From a virus, in the IMG/VR virus record IMGVR_UViG_3300017989_000327, positions 1-30,005 of that record: a DNA stretch of 30,005 nucleotides; one strand, given 5' to 3'. The position numbers and the translations under genes are program-made. The notes beneath the pieces were generated by a model. The model saw nothing but the letters and a program-made list of their open reading frames with translations. It had not been told where the DNA came from and made no database searches. The first letter of the stretch is position 1. Each line of letters opens with the position of its first letter. Of this stretch, positions 7,636-14,941 are shown in pieces.

Positions 7636-8367
7636 ATGGTTATGAAAATGATCGATCCGGCGCTGTTGGCGAACGGTGTGAAGTACATCCAATTCGAGGA
7701 TGACTTCTTCACCTACGTCGACGCCGACGAATGGACCCTGACCGCGACGGATAGCGGCACGGCGGCAGTCACCGACGCGGTCGGTGGTGTGCTGTTGCTC
7801 GCAGCTTCGGACGGCACTGTCGCTGACAATGACGAGTCGTATTTACACACGACCCACGAAATCTTCAAGTTCGCGGACGAAAAGCCGCTGATCTTCGAGG
7901 CCCGTCTTCAATGGACCGAAGCGAACGCCGGAGCGGTCGCGAACGTCGCGGCGGGACTCTGTAACGCGGTCGCGGCGAATACGATCGTCGACAACGGCGC
8001 GGGCATGCGTGCCGATTTCAGTGGCGCGGTCATCTACCGCAAGGACGGCTCGACGAACTGGAACGTCATCTACTCGGACAGCACGACGCAAACCGATGTC
8101 GAATTGACCGCCGCGAATTCGTTGACCGGCGCCGCGATTTCGGCAACCAAGTCGACCGATTACACGTTGCGGATCGAGTGCATTCCGCGATCGTCGACGA
8201 AGATGAACGTTTCCTTCTGGATCGACGGCGTGAACGTTTACGTCATGAACGACGTGACGTATGCGTCGGCAACCGAAATGGAAGTGTTTTTCGGCGCGAA
8301 GACCGGAGCCGCGACGGAAGCGTTGGTCGTGAAACCGGACTACGTGCAATGCGTCCAGGCCCGATAG
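7636..8367 (+). CDS. Putative head decoration/structural protein with lectin-like beta fold, 243 aa
   Basis: No family name is certain. The sequence is beta-rich with patterns of concanavalin/LamG-like jelly rolls: FEDDFFTYVDADEWTLT at the start, a KPLIFEARLQW strand, then DYTLRIECIP, NVSFWIDGVNVYVM and a terminal LVVKPDYVQC strand. Its place between protease/scaffold and capsid is that of decoration proteins (lambda D), but it is about twice as long. The start has AGAGGG at 7622-7627; further in-frame ATGs at 7642 and 7648 are possible. It is likely a virion surface protein that stabilises the head or binds carbohydrate. Confidence 0.6.
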   Translation: MVMKMIDPALLANGVKYIQFEDDFFTYVDADEWTLTATDSGTAAVTDAVGGVLLLAASDGTVADNDESYLHTTHEIFKFADEKPLIFEARLQWTEANAGAVANVAAGLCNAVAANTIVDNGAGMRADFSGAVIYRKDGSTNWNVIYSDSTTQTDVELTAANSLTGAAISATKSTDYTLRIECIPRSSTKMNVSFWIDGVNVYVMNDVTYASATEMEVFFGAKTGAATEALVVKPDYVQCVQAR

Positions 8368-8381
8368 CTTGATACGGTAGT

Positions 8382-8396
8382 CCCGACCGAGTCGGG
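8382..8396 (+). other. Perfect 6-bp hairpin in the gap before the capsid gene
   Basis: CCCGAC and GTCGGG pair around a CGA loop, 36 bases before the capsid start. There is no T-run after it, so it is not a good intrinsic terminator. It may protect the 5' end of a processed capsid mRNA or tune expression of the two genes. Function is inferred. Confidence 0.4.
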
Positions 8397-8432
8397 CTGT
8401 GAACTGGAACCAACCAATTAGAGGTGAATACA

Positions 8433-9629
8433 ATGGCATCGAGAGAAATCACGCGGGACATCTGCAAGCTGTGCGAACAGGCCGTTCGCACTCGAACTGT
8501 CCCGCAGTTCGTTTCCCACTTGCGGGAAAGCCTGCGGAAGAAGGAACTTCGCGGAAGCGACTTCAGCATCCGCGACCTCGCGGCGGGCACGATCTTCAGC
8601 GGCAACGCTTCGGTCGGCGTCGAGGGGATCATGGAGTTCTACAACCCGAACGACCCGGGCGGCTCCGTCCGGCTGATGGAAGCGGGCGGGGCCGTGAACA
8701 CGGCTCTGTTCTCGAACATCACCGGCCAGATTTTCTATAACGAAATGATGGAGGAATACGAGGCCCAGAATTTCATCGGCGACAACCTGGTCACGTCGAT
8801 CCCGACGGACCTCGACGGCGAGAAAATCCCGGGCATCGCCAACCTTGGCGACGTCGGTGAAACGGTCGCCGAGTCCGAAGAGTACCCGCGTGCCGGTACT
8901 GCCGAGGACTACATCGAGACGCCGCAGACCACGAAGCGCGGCTTCATTGTCGACGTGACGAAGGAAGCGGTTTTCTTCGATCGAACGGCGATGCTGCTCG
9001 AAAAGTGCCGCAAGACCGGCGAGGCGTTGGGGCTCGCCCGTGAGAAACGGATTCTCAACGTCGCGACCGGCCAGACGAATAACTACAAGTGGCGAGGAAC
9101 GGCGATCGACACGTATGGGGACAACAGTGGTTCGCATTCGTGGGACAACCTGGCAGCGTCGAATGCGTTGCAAGATTGGACAGACATCCAAGCGTCGTGG
9201 CTGTTGTTCGACGGCATGACCGATCCGAACACCGGCGAACCGATCACGGTCGTTCCGGATACCCTGCTTGTCCCGTCGGCGCTGCTTTGGACCGCCCGGA
9301 ACATCATCCAGGCAACCGAAGTTCGGACGTCGACGGCGTCGGCCGCGAACCTCACGATCCACGGGAACCCGACCTCGAACCTGCCGAGTCCGCTCGGTGT
9401 CCAGTCGAACGCGTTCGTTTACAACGCGACGAGTTCGGCCACCACTTGGTTCGTCGGCAACTTCAAGAAGGCGTTCGTCGAGATGGTGAACTGGCCGATC
9501 ACGGTCGTCGAGATGCCGCCGAATTCGTACCCCGAATACAACCAGGACATCGTTGCCTCGTTCAAGGCAAGCGAACGTTCGGTTGTTGGTGTCAAGGAAC
9601 CTCGCTACGTCGTCAAGAACACGGCGTAG
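8433..9629 (+). CDS. Major capsid protein (HK97 fold likely), 398 aa
   Basis: The main shell subunit. Identified by location after protease/scaffold, length, and segments typical of Mu/HK97-like capsid proteins: an N-terminal charged helical arm, the FYNEMMEEYEAQNFIGD helix with DNLVTSIPTDLDGEKIPG strands, a long helix (FDRTAMLLEKCRKTGEALGLAREKR, in part), and the C-terminal P-domain (DTLLVPSALLWTA, VVGVKEPRYVVKNTA). ATG 8433 is chosen because GAGGTG at 8421-8426 is a well-placed ribosome binding site; a GTG at 8424 falls inside it. Hairpins flank the gene on both sides, consistent with high and separately controlled expression. Confidence 0.85.
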   Translation: MASREITRDICKLCEQAVRTRTVPQFVSHLRESLRKKELRGSDFSIRDLAAGTIFSGNASVGVEGIMEFYNPNDPGGSVRLMEAGGAVNTALFSNITGQIFYNEMMEEYEAQNFIGDNLVTSIPTDLDGEKIPGIANLGDVGETVAESEEYPRAGTAEDYIETPQTTKRGFIVDVTKEAVFFDRTAMLLEKCRKTGEALGLAREKRILNVATGQTNNYKWRGTAIDTYGDNSGSHSWDNLAASNALQDWTDIQASWLLFDGMTDPNTGEPITVVPDTLLVPSALLWTARNIIQATEVRTSTASAANLTIHGNPTSNLPSPLGVQSNAFVYNATSSATTWFVGNFKKAFVEMVNWPITVVEMPPNSYPEYNQDIVASFKASERSVVGVKEPRYVVKNTA

Positions 9630-9639
9630 GCGTCAGCTT

Positions 9640-9696
9640 GCAGCCGTCCCGTTTTGCAACATGGGCGGGGCGGCTGCTTGATTATTACTCTTTTGC
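9640..9696 (+). terminator. Intrinsic terminator after the capsid gene
   Basis: A 12-bp stem (9640-9651 with 9666-9677, one G-T wobble) with a 14-base loop is followed by a T-rich stretch ending CTCTTTT at 9696. It begins 11 bases after the capsid stop. This is the clearest terminator of the window. The T tract is interrupted, so it may be partial and let some polymerase reach the tail genes. Confidence 0.72.
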
Positions 9697-9711
9697 TGAG
9701 GTATCGTAAGA

Positions 9712-10134
9712 ATGGCAAAAACAAAAACTCCCGAACACATTGACCGAGGAATCACGCTCAGCAACAGACGAGCGAAGAATCCGCGATTGCCGGAAGACAA
9801 AGAACGCTGGTACACCCGCGACGACGTGTGGTGGGAAGTACCGGACGACTACAACGCCTGGCATGGAGTGCCGCAGAACCCGGACATTCGACGCGAGATG
9901 GCATTCGAGTTCCAGCGAGAACGCGGATTGCCGATCCGCACGATCCCGTTCCGTGTCACGTTGAACCGGATCAAGGAGCGGAAACCCGAGAACCAGAACG
10001 ATCCGCCCGGTCTGATGCCGCCCTACGAATGTTTCGCGGTCGACGAATCCGAGGCGATCCTGTTCGCTATGAAGACCTACGGGTATACCGACGCAAGTCG
10101 GTTCCGAGGCAACGAGGTCGTTCGACTGACATGA
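9712..10134 (+). CDS. Hypothetical protein after capsid, 140 aa
   Basis: Not recognised. Lys/Arg/Glu-rich start (MAKTKTPEHIDRG) followed by WYTRDDVWWEVPDDYNAW and a C-terminal part ending FRGNEVVRLT. No membrane segment. GAGG at 9698-9701 supports the start. It opens the connector gene block after the terminator and shares an ATGA overlap with the next gene. By position it could be a virion or head-completion protein. Confidence 0.72.
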   Translation: MAKTKTPEHIDRGITLSNRRAKNPRLPEDKERWYTRDDVWWEVPDDYNAWHGVPQNPDIRREMAFEFQRERGLPIRTIPFRVTLNRIKERKPENQNDPPGLMPPYECFAVDESEAILFAMKTYGYTDASRFRGNEVVRLT

Positions 10135-10373
10135 GCACCACCGATATCACGAATCTGGAGACACGCCGATCGGCGATCTGCGAGGAATTGGCGAGCCTGA
10201 CCCCGTATTCGGGCAAGGATTTGCCGAATCGAGCGAGCCAGGGTGTCAACGTCGATTACGTCGGCTACCGCAAGAGCCTGCTCGAAGAACTGAAGCAGAT
10301 CGACGAAGCGATCAAATCGATTCGTGATGCCGAAGAGGGATCGGCGGTCTACGTCACGGAGACGAAGATATGA
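10131..10373 (+). CDS. Small helical protein, possible head-tail connector, 80 aa
   Basis: Not recognised by family. Two predicted helices: an N-terminal one (ITNLETRRSAICEELASL) and a C-terminal coiled coil (YRKSLLEELKQIDEAIKSI). Size, helical nature and position between capsid and tail-completion genes resemble gpW/gp6-type adaptor or small structural proteins, but no diagnostic motif is seen. ATGA overlaps on both sides show tight translational coupling. Confidence 0.68.
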   Translation: MSTTDITNLETRRSAICEELASLTPYSGKDLPNRASQGVNVDYVGYRKSLLEELKQIDEAIKSIRDAEEGSAVYVTETKI

Positions 10374-10702
10374 CGTATGCCGTCGATTACTCCGACGATT
10401 ACCTGTACTGCGACGGCATCGAAACGATCAGCATAACGCCTCGTGCAACGGGCGTAGAGCAGACCGGCGTCAAGGCGATTCGCGACACGTTGAGCGTCGA
10501 GCGGATTAACACCGGTGCGTTTTTCGGATTTTCGCCGAATAGTTTGAGTTTCGTCTGCTGGACTGCTACAATGGGTGGCATCAATCCGATACCAGGTGAC
10601 ACGATCGAGGACGCGGATGGCGTGCAATACATCGTGCTGTTCACGCGGTTGATTGCCGACCTCGGGCAATACGAGCTAGTAGCGAACAAGGCGCAGACAT
10701 GA
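10370..10702 (+). CDS. Putative head closure / stopper protein, 110 aa
   Basis: A short beta-rich protein: MTYAVDYSDDYLYCDGIETISI, then SVERINTGAFFGFSP and PGDTIEDADGVQYIV. The PGD-x-I-D-G-x-x-Y pattern and the length are like head-closure (lambda FII/HK97 gp9-like) barrels that seal the portal channel and join the tail. It lies between a small helical protein and the virion morphogenesis protein, fitting such a role. The call rests on context and general pattern. Confidence 0.6.
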   Translation: MTYAVDYSDDYLYCDGIETISITPRATGVEQTGVKAIRDTLSVERINTGAFFGFSPNSLSFVCWTATMGGINPIPGDTIEDADGVQYIVLFTRLIADLGQYELVANKAQT

Positions 10703-11145
10703 GCGAGTCGATAATGCTCGAAGACCTCGGCGATCATATCGCTGAGATAATCGAAAAGGCTCGGGCCGTCAAGATCGACGATTTCGAGCCGGAGGCTCGT
10801 GGAGTTTTCAACGAGGCGGTTGCCGAGAACTTCCGGGAAACGAAAAACCCGTTCACCGGAGCGATATGGCGACCTCGGCGGATCGTCGGCGACGGGCACC
10901 CGTTGCTGATCGATACATCGGCGATGTTCAACGCGGCGATGGGGACCTCGGCGGGCAGCCTGACCGAGGTGACGACGGATACGATTACGTTTGGGATCGA
11001 CGGCGGCACGATCGACTACGCGGCCAAACACGAGTTCGGGCTGGACGGCATGCCCGTCCGTGCGTTTTTCGGGATGTCACCGCCCTGGGTGTCGGAGATG
11101 GCGGAAGCTGTCGCCGACTATTACTATACGATTTTTGCGGAGTAA
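10699..11145 (+). CDS. Phage virion morphogenesis / tail completion protein (P2 gpS, Mu gpG-like), 148 aa
   Basis: Shows the pattern of the phage virion morphogenesis family: a helical N-terminus, FRETKNPFTGAIWRPRR, HPLLIDTSAMFNAA, the IDYAAKHEFG segment and MPVRAFFGMS near the C-terminus. P2 gpS and Mu gpG members act in tail completion and head-tail joining. It starts in an ATGA overlap with the head-closure-like gene. Length is typical. The following gene begins six bases downstream. Confidence 0.85.
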   Translation: MSESIMLEDLGDHIAEIIEKARAVKIDDFEPEARGVFNEAVAENFRETKNPFTGAIWRPRRIVGDGHPLLIDTSAMFNAAMGTSAGSLTEVTTDTITFGIDGGTIDYAAKHEFGLDGMPVRAFFGMSPPWVSEMAEAVADYYYTIFAE

Positions 11146-11151
11146 AACACC

Positions 11152-11829
11152 ATGTTCGATCGAATCAAGAAACTCAAGTTCGTGATTGACGCGATCACGC
11201 ATATCGACATCAAGGCGTTGCTCGATTTCCCCAACTGGAGCGATCGCGACGAAACGCTCCGCTGGGTGAAATCGCTCGGCGGTCCGATCGGCTGGATCAC
11301 GAGCATCACGCCTACCGAGATCGATGACGAAATCTATCGGATTGTTCGCGATCATCCGATGGAGCCGTTGAGCGGTCTACTAGACCCGCGTGATTTCGTT
11401 GCGTTCGAGTCTGGCCTACGATGCCTCGTGACGTTGTGTGACGAACTCGCCAACCTGACGACATGGACTCAAGCCGACGACAAAGCGGTCGACGCTCTTG
11501 CGGCGTTCATCGATTCCGATTGGTTCGGTCGCGTCTACGATATCGTTCTGCGGCTCGTTGGTGACGGAGCTGCGGTCGGTGCAAACGGCGACGAAATGAG
11601 CGTCGAGTCGATCGTCGACGCATACCTCGCCGAAACGCAACCGGCCGGATCCGAGGGATCGGACGACACGGTCGAGTTCATCGACCCGATGACGATCGTC
11701 GCGGGGATCAATCTGCTGATGCTCGCAATCAAAACGTTCCGCGAATGGCGTGAGGCGAACCCGGACTGGCAACCGGGTGACAACCTCCGCCGTTGGATGG
11801 ACACACGCAGGGAGGCCCGGAGCGAATGA
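11152..11829 (+). CDS. Hypothetical protein, 225 aa
   Basis: Not recognised. The N-terminus is Lys-rich and helical (FDRIKKLKFVIDAI); the middle is acidic; a hydrophobic stretch near the C-terminus (MTIVAGINLLMLAIKTF) could be a membrane helix and is followed by a basic end (RRWMDTRREARSE). It sits between the last clear head-tail gene and a signal-peptide protein, to which it is joined by an ATGA overlap. It could belong to either block. A membrane-associated role in the next cassette is possible but weak. Confidence 0.68.
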   Translation: MFDRIKKLKFVIDAITHIDIKALLDFPNWSDRDETLRWVKSLGGPIGWITSITPTEIDDEIYRIVRDHPMEPLSGLLDPRDFVAFESGLRCLVTLCDELANLTTWTQADDKAVDALAAFIDSDWFGRVYDIVLRLVGDGAAVGANGDEMSVESIVDAYLAETQPAGSEGSDDTVEFIDPMTIVAGINLLMLAIKTFREWREANPDWQPGDNLRRWMDTRREARSE

Positions 11830-12509
11830 CCACGCAGCGCTTCCACACAGTCATCGGCTCGGCTTTCTTGCTCGCTACCTTGGCGGCGTTCGGCGTAACT
11901 GCCGAACCGCCGTCGGGTGGCATCGTCTGCCCTGACAGTGCGGAGGCGGGCGAGTTGATCGTCGCCGAGTCGGCGGTCGCCGGATCGTGGACCGTTTTGC
12001 CCGATTCGTGGAACGGCTGCTATCGAGTCGATTCGGACGGCACCAAGTTGTATTTCGCATCACCGATCGCCGGTGACGTATATATCGTTCACGCTTCGCA
12101 GGGTGATGCGGCCCCGTTGATTTCGACGCATCATCTTGCGAATGGCACCGCACCGGGGCCGGGGCCGTCTCCTACCCCGCCCCCGGTGCCCCCCATATCC
12201 GATTTTGCCGATTTTGTGATGCGTGAAGCATCGAAAGTCAATCGCCCGTCGGAGGCGGAGGCCCGTGCCGTGATATTCGAGCGGATCGCTGACGGGATCG
12301 ATGCGGGCGATTATTCAGACCCGGTCGCGGTCCGGGAGGCGGCCAACGCTGATATTGAGCGTGGGTTTCCGCAATCGTCGGACATCGCGTGGTCGGAGTA
12401 CCAAGAGCGTGTCGGCGAACGGATGGCGGCGATGAACCTAGAAACGTTGTCGGACTACTCGGCAATGTTTCGCGAAATGGTCGACGGGCTACGGAGGTCG
12501 ATACCATGA
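11826..12509 (+). CDS. Exported protein with signal peptide and proline-rich linker, 227 aa
   Basis: Residues 1-26 look like a Sec signal peptide: short polar start, hydrophobic core (IGSAFLLATLAAFG) and a VTA cleavage site before EPP. A beta-rich domain (about 30-105) follows with two cysteines and Ig-like strand spacing (GDVYIVHASQGD). Then comes a Pro linker (PGPGPSPTPPPVPP) and a helical acidic domain. Export of a phage protein from the host is unusual outside lysis, superinfection exclusion or envelope modification. GGAGG lies at 11811-11815. It is tightly linked to the peptidase gene by overlap, so they may work together in the periplasm. Function unknown. Confidence 0.78.
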   Translation: MTTQRFHTVIGSAFLLATLAAFGVTAEPPSGGIVCPDSAEAGELIVAESAVAGSWTVLPDSWNGCYRVDSDGTKLYFASPIAGDVYIVHASQGDAAPLISTHHLANGTAPGPGPSPTPPPVPPISDFADFVMREASKVNRPSEAEARAVIFERIADGIDAGDYSDPVAVREAANADIERGFPQSSDIAWSEYQERVGERMAAMNLETLSDYSAMFREMVDGLRRSIP

Positions 12510-13408
12510 ACACAACCGGTTGGGCTGGATATGATGCCGAATTCAGCGAATGGCATCGAGCTCGCGCCGACGTGATGCGCGGACAGCGTGGCGATCGTCG
12601 GTTCCGCAGACTGGCGGACCGGCTGCGGCTGTTCGATTACGAGGAAGACGAGGCGGCGGAAATCCGCGACTCGTCGCCGAACGTCGATTTCCCGCATCCG
12701 GCACGGATCGCAAAAGAATTCAACAAACCGTTCTGGCGACTGTTCCAGGAAATCGGCGATTGCACGGGATTCGGGCTCGCCCATGCGATGCAAGCAACGA
12801 ACCTGTTCCAGAAACACCTCGGCGACGAGCAGAAAGTGCAGATCGCGCATCCGTCCGACCTGTACGGACAGGGGCGTCAGATATGGCGACGATTCAGCGG
12901 CGACGGCTGCACCGGATCGGCGGTCGCACGTGGCGCGGCGGAACACGGTTTCCTGATGCTCGGCGACGACGGCGTTCCACCGTATTCGGGCGAATTGTCC
13001 CGGAAATGGGGCGGTCGCGGCGGCGATCGTTTTCTGGCCCGATACGATCATCTTCGGGTGGATCGCAAAATCGCACACGTCCATTGTCGCGGCTACACGC
13101 AGGCAATGGATATGTTGACAGGCGGCTGCGGCCTGGCGATTGCGGCCCACTACGGATTCGATTTCGAGACGGACGGCGGCATCACCGTCGGCACGCTGAA
13201 CAAACGCAAACCATGGTCGCACCAATGGGCGGTCGTGTTCGCCGACCGCGAATGGGTATATGCACAAAATTCGCACAAGGACCGCCCCGACTGGATTATG
13301 AGCCACGAGACATTCGACCAGGTCTGTTCGATCGGTTCGACGTGGATCGAGGCGGTGAAAACCTACGACGGCGACGACGGCGGGGCGGAAGACTGGAGCT
13401 TCGCGTAA
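12506..13408 (+). CDS. Papain-like cysteine peptidase, possible endolysin, 300 aa
   Basis: The catalytic pattern of the papain fold is present in order: FQEIGDCTGFGLAHAM (Gln81 oxyanion, Cys86 nucleophile), KPWSHQWAVVF (His239) and VYAQNSHKD (Asn255). In C1-type enzymes these form the Cys-His-Asn triad. It has no signal peptide. The first ~70 residues are charged and helical. No other lysozyme, amidase or peptidase was found here, and the next gene is holin-like, so it may be the endolysin; alternatives are a virion peptidase or a cell-surface protease. GGAGG at 12493-12497 gives ideal spacing to the ATG, which overlaps the upstream stop. Confidence 0.72.
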   Translation: MNTTGWAGYDAEFSEWHRARADVMRGQRGDRRFRRLADRLRLFDYEEDEAAEIRDSSPNVDFPHPARIAKEFNKPFWRLFQEIGDCTGFGLAHAMQATNLFQKHLGDEQKVQIAHPSDLYGQGRQIWRRFSGDGCTGSAVARGAAEHGFLMLGDDGVPPYSGELSRKWGGRGGDRFLARYDHLRVDRKIAHVHCRGYTQAMDMLTGGCGLAIAAHYGFDFETDGGITVGTLNKRKPWSHQWAVVFADREWVYAQNSHKDRPDWIMSHETFDQVCSIGSTWIEAVKTYDGDDGGAEDWSFA

Positions 13409-13779
13409 TGAGACTATACTGCCTTGCTGGTATCGTGATGCTGGCGGCGATAACCAGGTACACCGTGGCGGCATCTATGGATACTGGAATTGTCAAGGCG
13501 ATTTTGGACGGCGGGCTTGCCGCCGTTGCGCTTGCGGCGCTACTGGCCACGTTGTGGATGGCGTGGCAGGAACGGAAAGCGTTCATGGCGACGCTGATAG
13601 CGATCCAAGAATTGCATTCAAAGGAAGTCATCGAGCAGGACGAACGGCACGACACGCAAGTCGTGGGGAAGATCAAGGAGCAACAGGAACTGTGTTGCCA
13701 GTCGCATCAAGCGGCGCACGAGCGAACCGACGAGAAATTGAACTACGTGATAATCAAAGTCGAGGAATTGACTTCATGA
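13408..13779 (+). CDS. Holin-like protein with two membrane segments and coiled coil, 123 aa
   Basis: Residues ~5-22 (CLAGIVMLAAITRYTVAA) and ~27-52 (IVKAILDGGLAAVALAALLATLWMAW, in part) are hydrophobic helices. After them comes a charged helical tail with heptad character (QERKAFMATLIAIQELHSKEV and so on). This layout, small size and the upstream peptidase fit a holin or spanin-like membrane protein, but no family signature was recognised. The first segment could also be a signal peptide. GGAG at 13396-13399 precedes the ATG; the start overlaps the peptidase stop. Confidence 0.7.
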   Translation: MRLYCLAGIVMLAAITRYTVAASMDTGIVKAILDGGLAAVALAALLATLWMAWQERKAFMATLIAIQELHSKEVIEQDERHDTQVVGKIKEQQELCCQSHQAAHERTDEKLNYVIIKVEELTS

Positions 13780-13868
13780 CGCTATTACGGTTCGCGATCG
13801 TGCAGATCATCCGCCTGATTTGGTTCATCGGTTGGCTCCGATCGCTGTTCCGATGGAGAACGAAATAA
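13776..13868 (+). CDS. Membrane microprotein, 30 aa
   Basis: A complete small gene: MTLLRFAIVQIIRLIWFIGW followed by LRSLFRWRTK. One hydrophobic helix ends in five basic residues, which places the C-terminus in the cytoplasm. GAGG lies about nine bases ahead of the start. The ATG overlaps the holin-like stop and its own stop overlaps the next ATG, so translation is coupled on both sides. Size and charge resemble pinholin/antiholin or other membrane-active phage peptides. Function unknown. Confidence 0.6.
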   Translation: MTLLRFAIVQIIRLIWFIGWLRSLFRWRTK

Positions 13869-13984
13869 TGTGGTTCCCCGAGGACATTGGCTGGAAGACC
13901 CGCATAATCTATTGGATACTTACGCCGATTGCTGCTTGCTATTTTTTCGTGTTGAAGCTGTTCGGCGGAAACGAGAGGTATTGA
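13868..13984 (+). CDS. Membrane microprotein, 38 aa
   Basis: MWFPEDIGWKTRIIYWILTP continues into a hydrophobic stretch (IAACYFFVLKLF) and ends GGNERY. One membrane helix is predicted from about residue 12 to 32. The start overlaps the stop of the 30-residue gene (TAATG), and AGAGG for the next gene lies at its 3' end. It completes a row of three small membrane-protein genes. No similarity recognised. Confidence 0.58.
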   Translation: MWFPEDIGWKTRIIYWILTPIAACYFFVLKLFGGNERY

Positions 13985-13988
13985 AAAC

Positions 13989-14318
13989 ATGGTCGACGAA
14001 TACAAAGCACCGGCGACGGTCGCGACTGACGAAGCTGAGGCGAGGCGTCGTCTTCAGAATGGCCCGGACGGCCAAGAAGTGCGGAAATATCCGATCAGCA
14101 CCGAAACGCTGTTCGTGCTGACCGCCGAATCGTCGCGGATACTCACGCCCGAGGAATGGTTGGCGTGCAAAACGGCGTTACAGGACGCGGCACCGGACGG
14201 TGTAAACATCAGCGTCGAGCAGGTATTGGTCGTTGCGCCGGAACATGTTCCAGCAACGGACACATGCACGGTCTACGTCACCGCTCAGCCGCGATTCGAG
14301 GAACGGGTGGAAGCCTAA
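13989..14318 (+). CDS. Hypothetical protein, 109 aa
   Basis: Not recognised. A polar N-terminus (EYKAPATVATDEAEARRRLQ) precedes an alpha/beta part with TLFVLTAESSRILTPEEWLACKTALQ and VSVEQVLVV-like strands, ending in an acidic tail. No signal peptide or membrane helix. AGAGG at 13974-13978 supports the ATG. The stop overlaps the following start. It lies at the border between the membrane cassette and the accessory structural genes. Confidence 0.65.
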   Translation: MVDEYKAPATVATDEAEARRRLQNGPDGQEVRKYPISTETLFVLTAESSRILTPEEWLACKTALQDAAPDGVNISVEQVLVVAPEHVPATDTCTVYVTAQPRFEERVEA

Positions 14319-14932
14319 TGAAATCGATAAACCGAACAGCGGCCACGTTGGTTATTTTGGCAGGGATCGTGGCGGCGATCTTTGTTGGCCATACGTCGGA
14401 AACTCAGCGATCAACATCAGCGTTGATGACGCTATATGCAGACAACGCCGCAGGCGATATCAGCCCGCAAGATTTACGCGACTTTGTCGAGACGTACAAG
14501 GGCGCTCGCGGCGGCATGTCAATTGATTCGTCGGCGGCCACGACGATCAGTACGCCAGGGACGTTTGTAAAGGCGGCTGGCACGACGCAGGCCATATCGA
14601 CACCACAGAAAATGACTGTTGCGACGGATAACAGGATAACATACACCGGTGTGGCTGACATATGCGGTTGTGTCCTTGTCTCTGCGTCGGTAACGGCTGG
14701 TACGAACAACACCGTAATGCAAGCGGCTGTCTACAAAAACGGCTCACCGATCAGTAATGTGAATAACATTCACCGCAAGATTAGCACGGGAACGGATGTC
14801 GGGGCAATCGCTATCACGGCACCGGTGCAGTTGTCGACGAATGACTATATCGAGTTGTGGGTTACGCTCGACGCGGCGTCGACGGTGACGATAGAGCAGT
14901 TGAATTTTTCGATCAGTGGTCACACGCTGTAA
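14318..14932 (+). CDS. Membrane-anchored jelly-roll-like protein, 204 aa
   Basis: Residues ~8-24 form a hydrophobic segment (ATLVILAGIVAAIFVG), an anchor or signal sequence. Next comes LYADNAAGDISPQDLRDFVE, a sequence style often seen in phage tail-fibre proteins. The last ~130 residues are beta-rich, with a C1q/TNF-like order: polar strand, GVADICGCVLVSASV, MQAAVYKNGSPIS, LSTNDYIELWV and a final SISGHTL strand. Such domains form trimers at fibre tips. The mix of a membrane segment and a fibre-like domain is odd. It may be displayed on the host surface or be a virion protein with a hydrophobic start. Confidence 0.62.
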   Translation: MKSINRTAATLVILAGIVAAIFVGHTSETQRSTSALMTLYADNAAGDISPQDLRDFVETYKGARGGMSIDSSAATTISTPGTFVKAAGTTQAISTPQKMTVATDNRITYTGVADICGCVLVSASVTAGTNNTVMQAAVYKNGSPISNVNNIHRKISTGTDVGAIAITAPVQLSTNDYIELWVTLDAASTVTIEQLNFSISGHTL

Positions 14933-14941
14933 GGCCGATAC

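Noticed and set aside
8382-8396. Intrinsic terminator before the capsid gene
   Set aside because: Stem is only 6 bp and there is no T-run; kept only as a hairpin.
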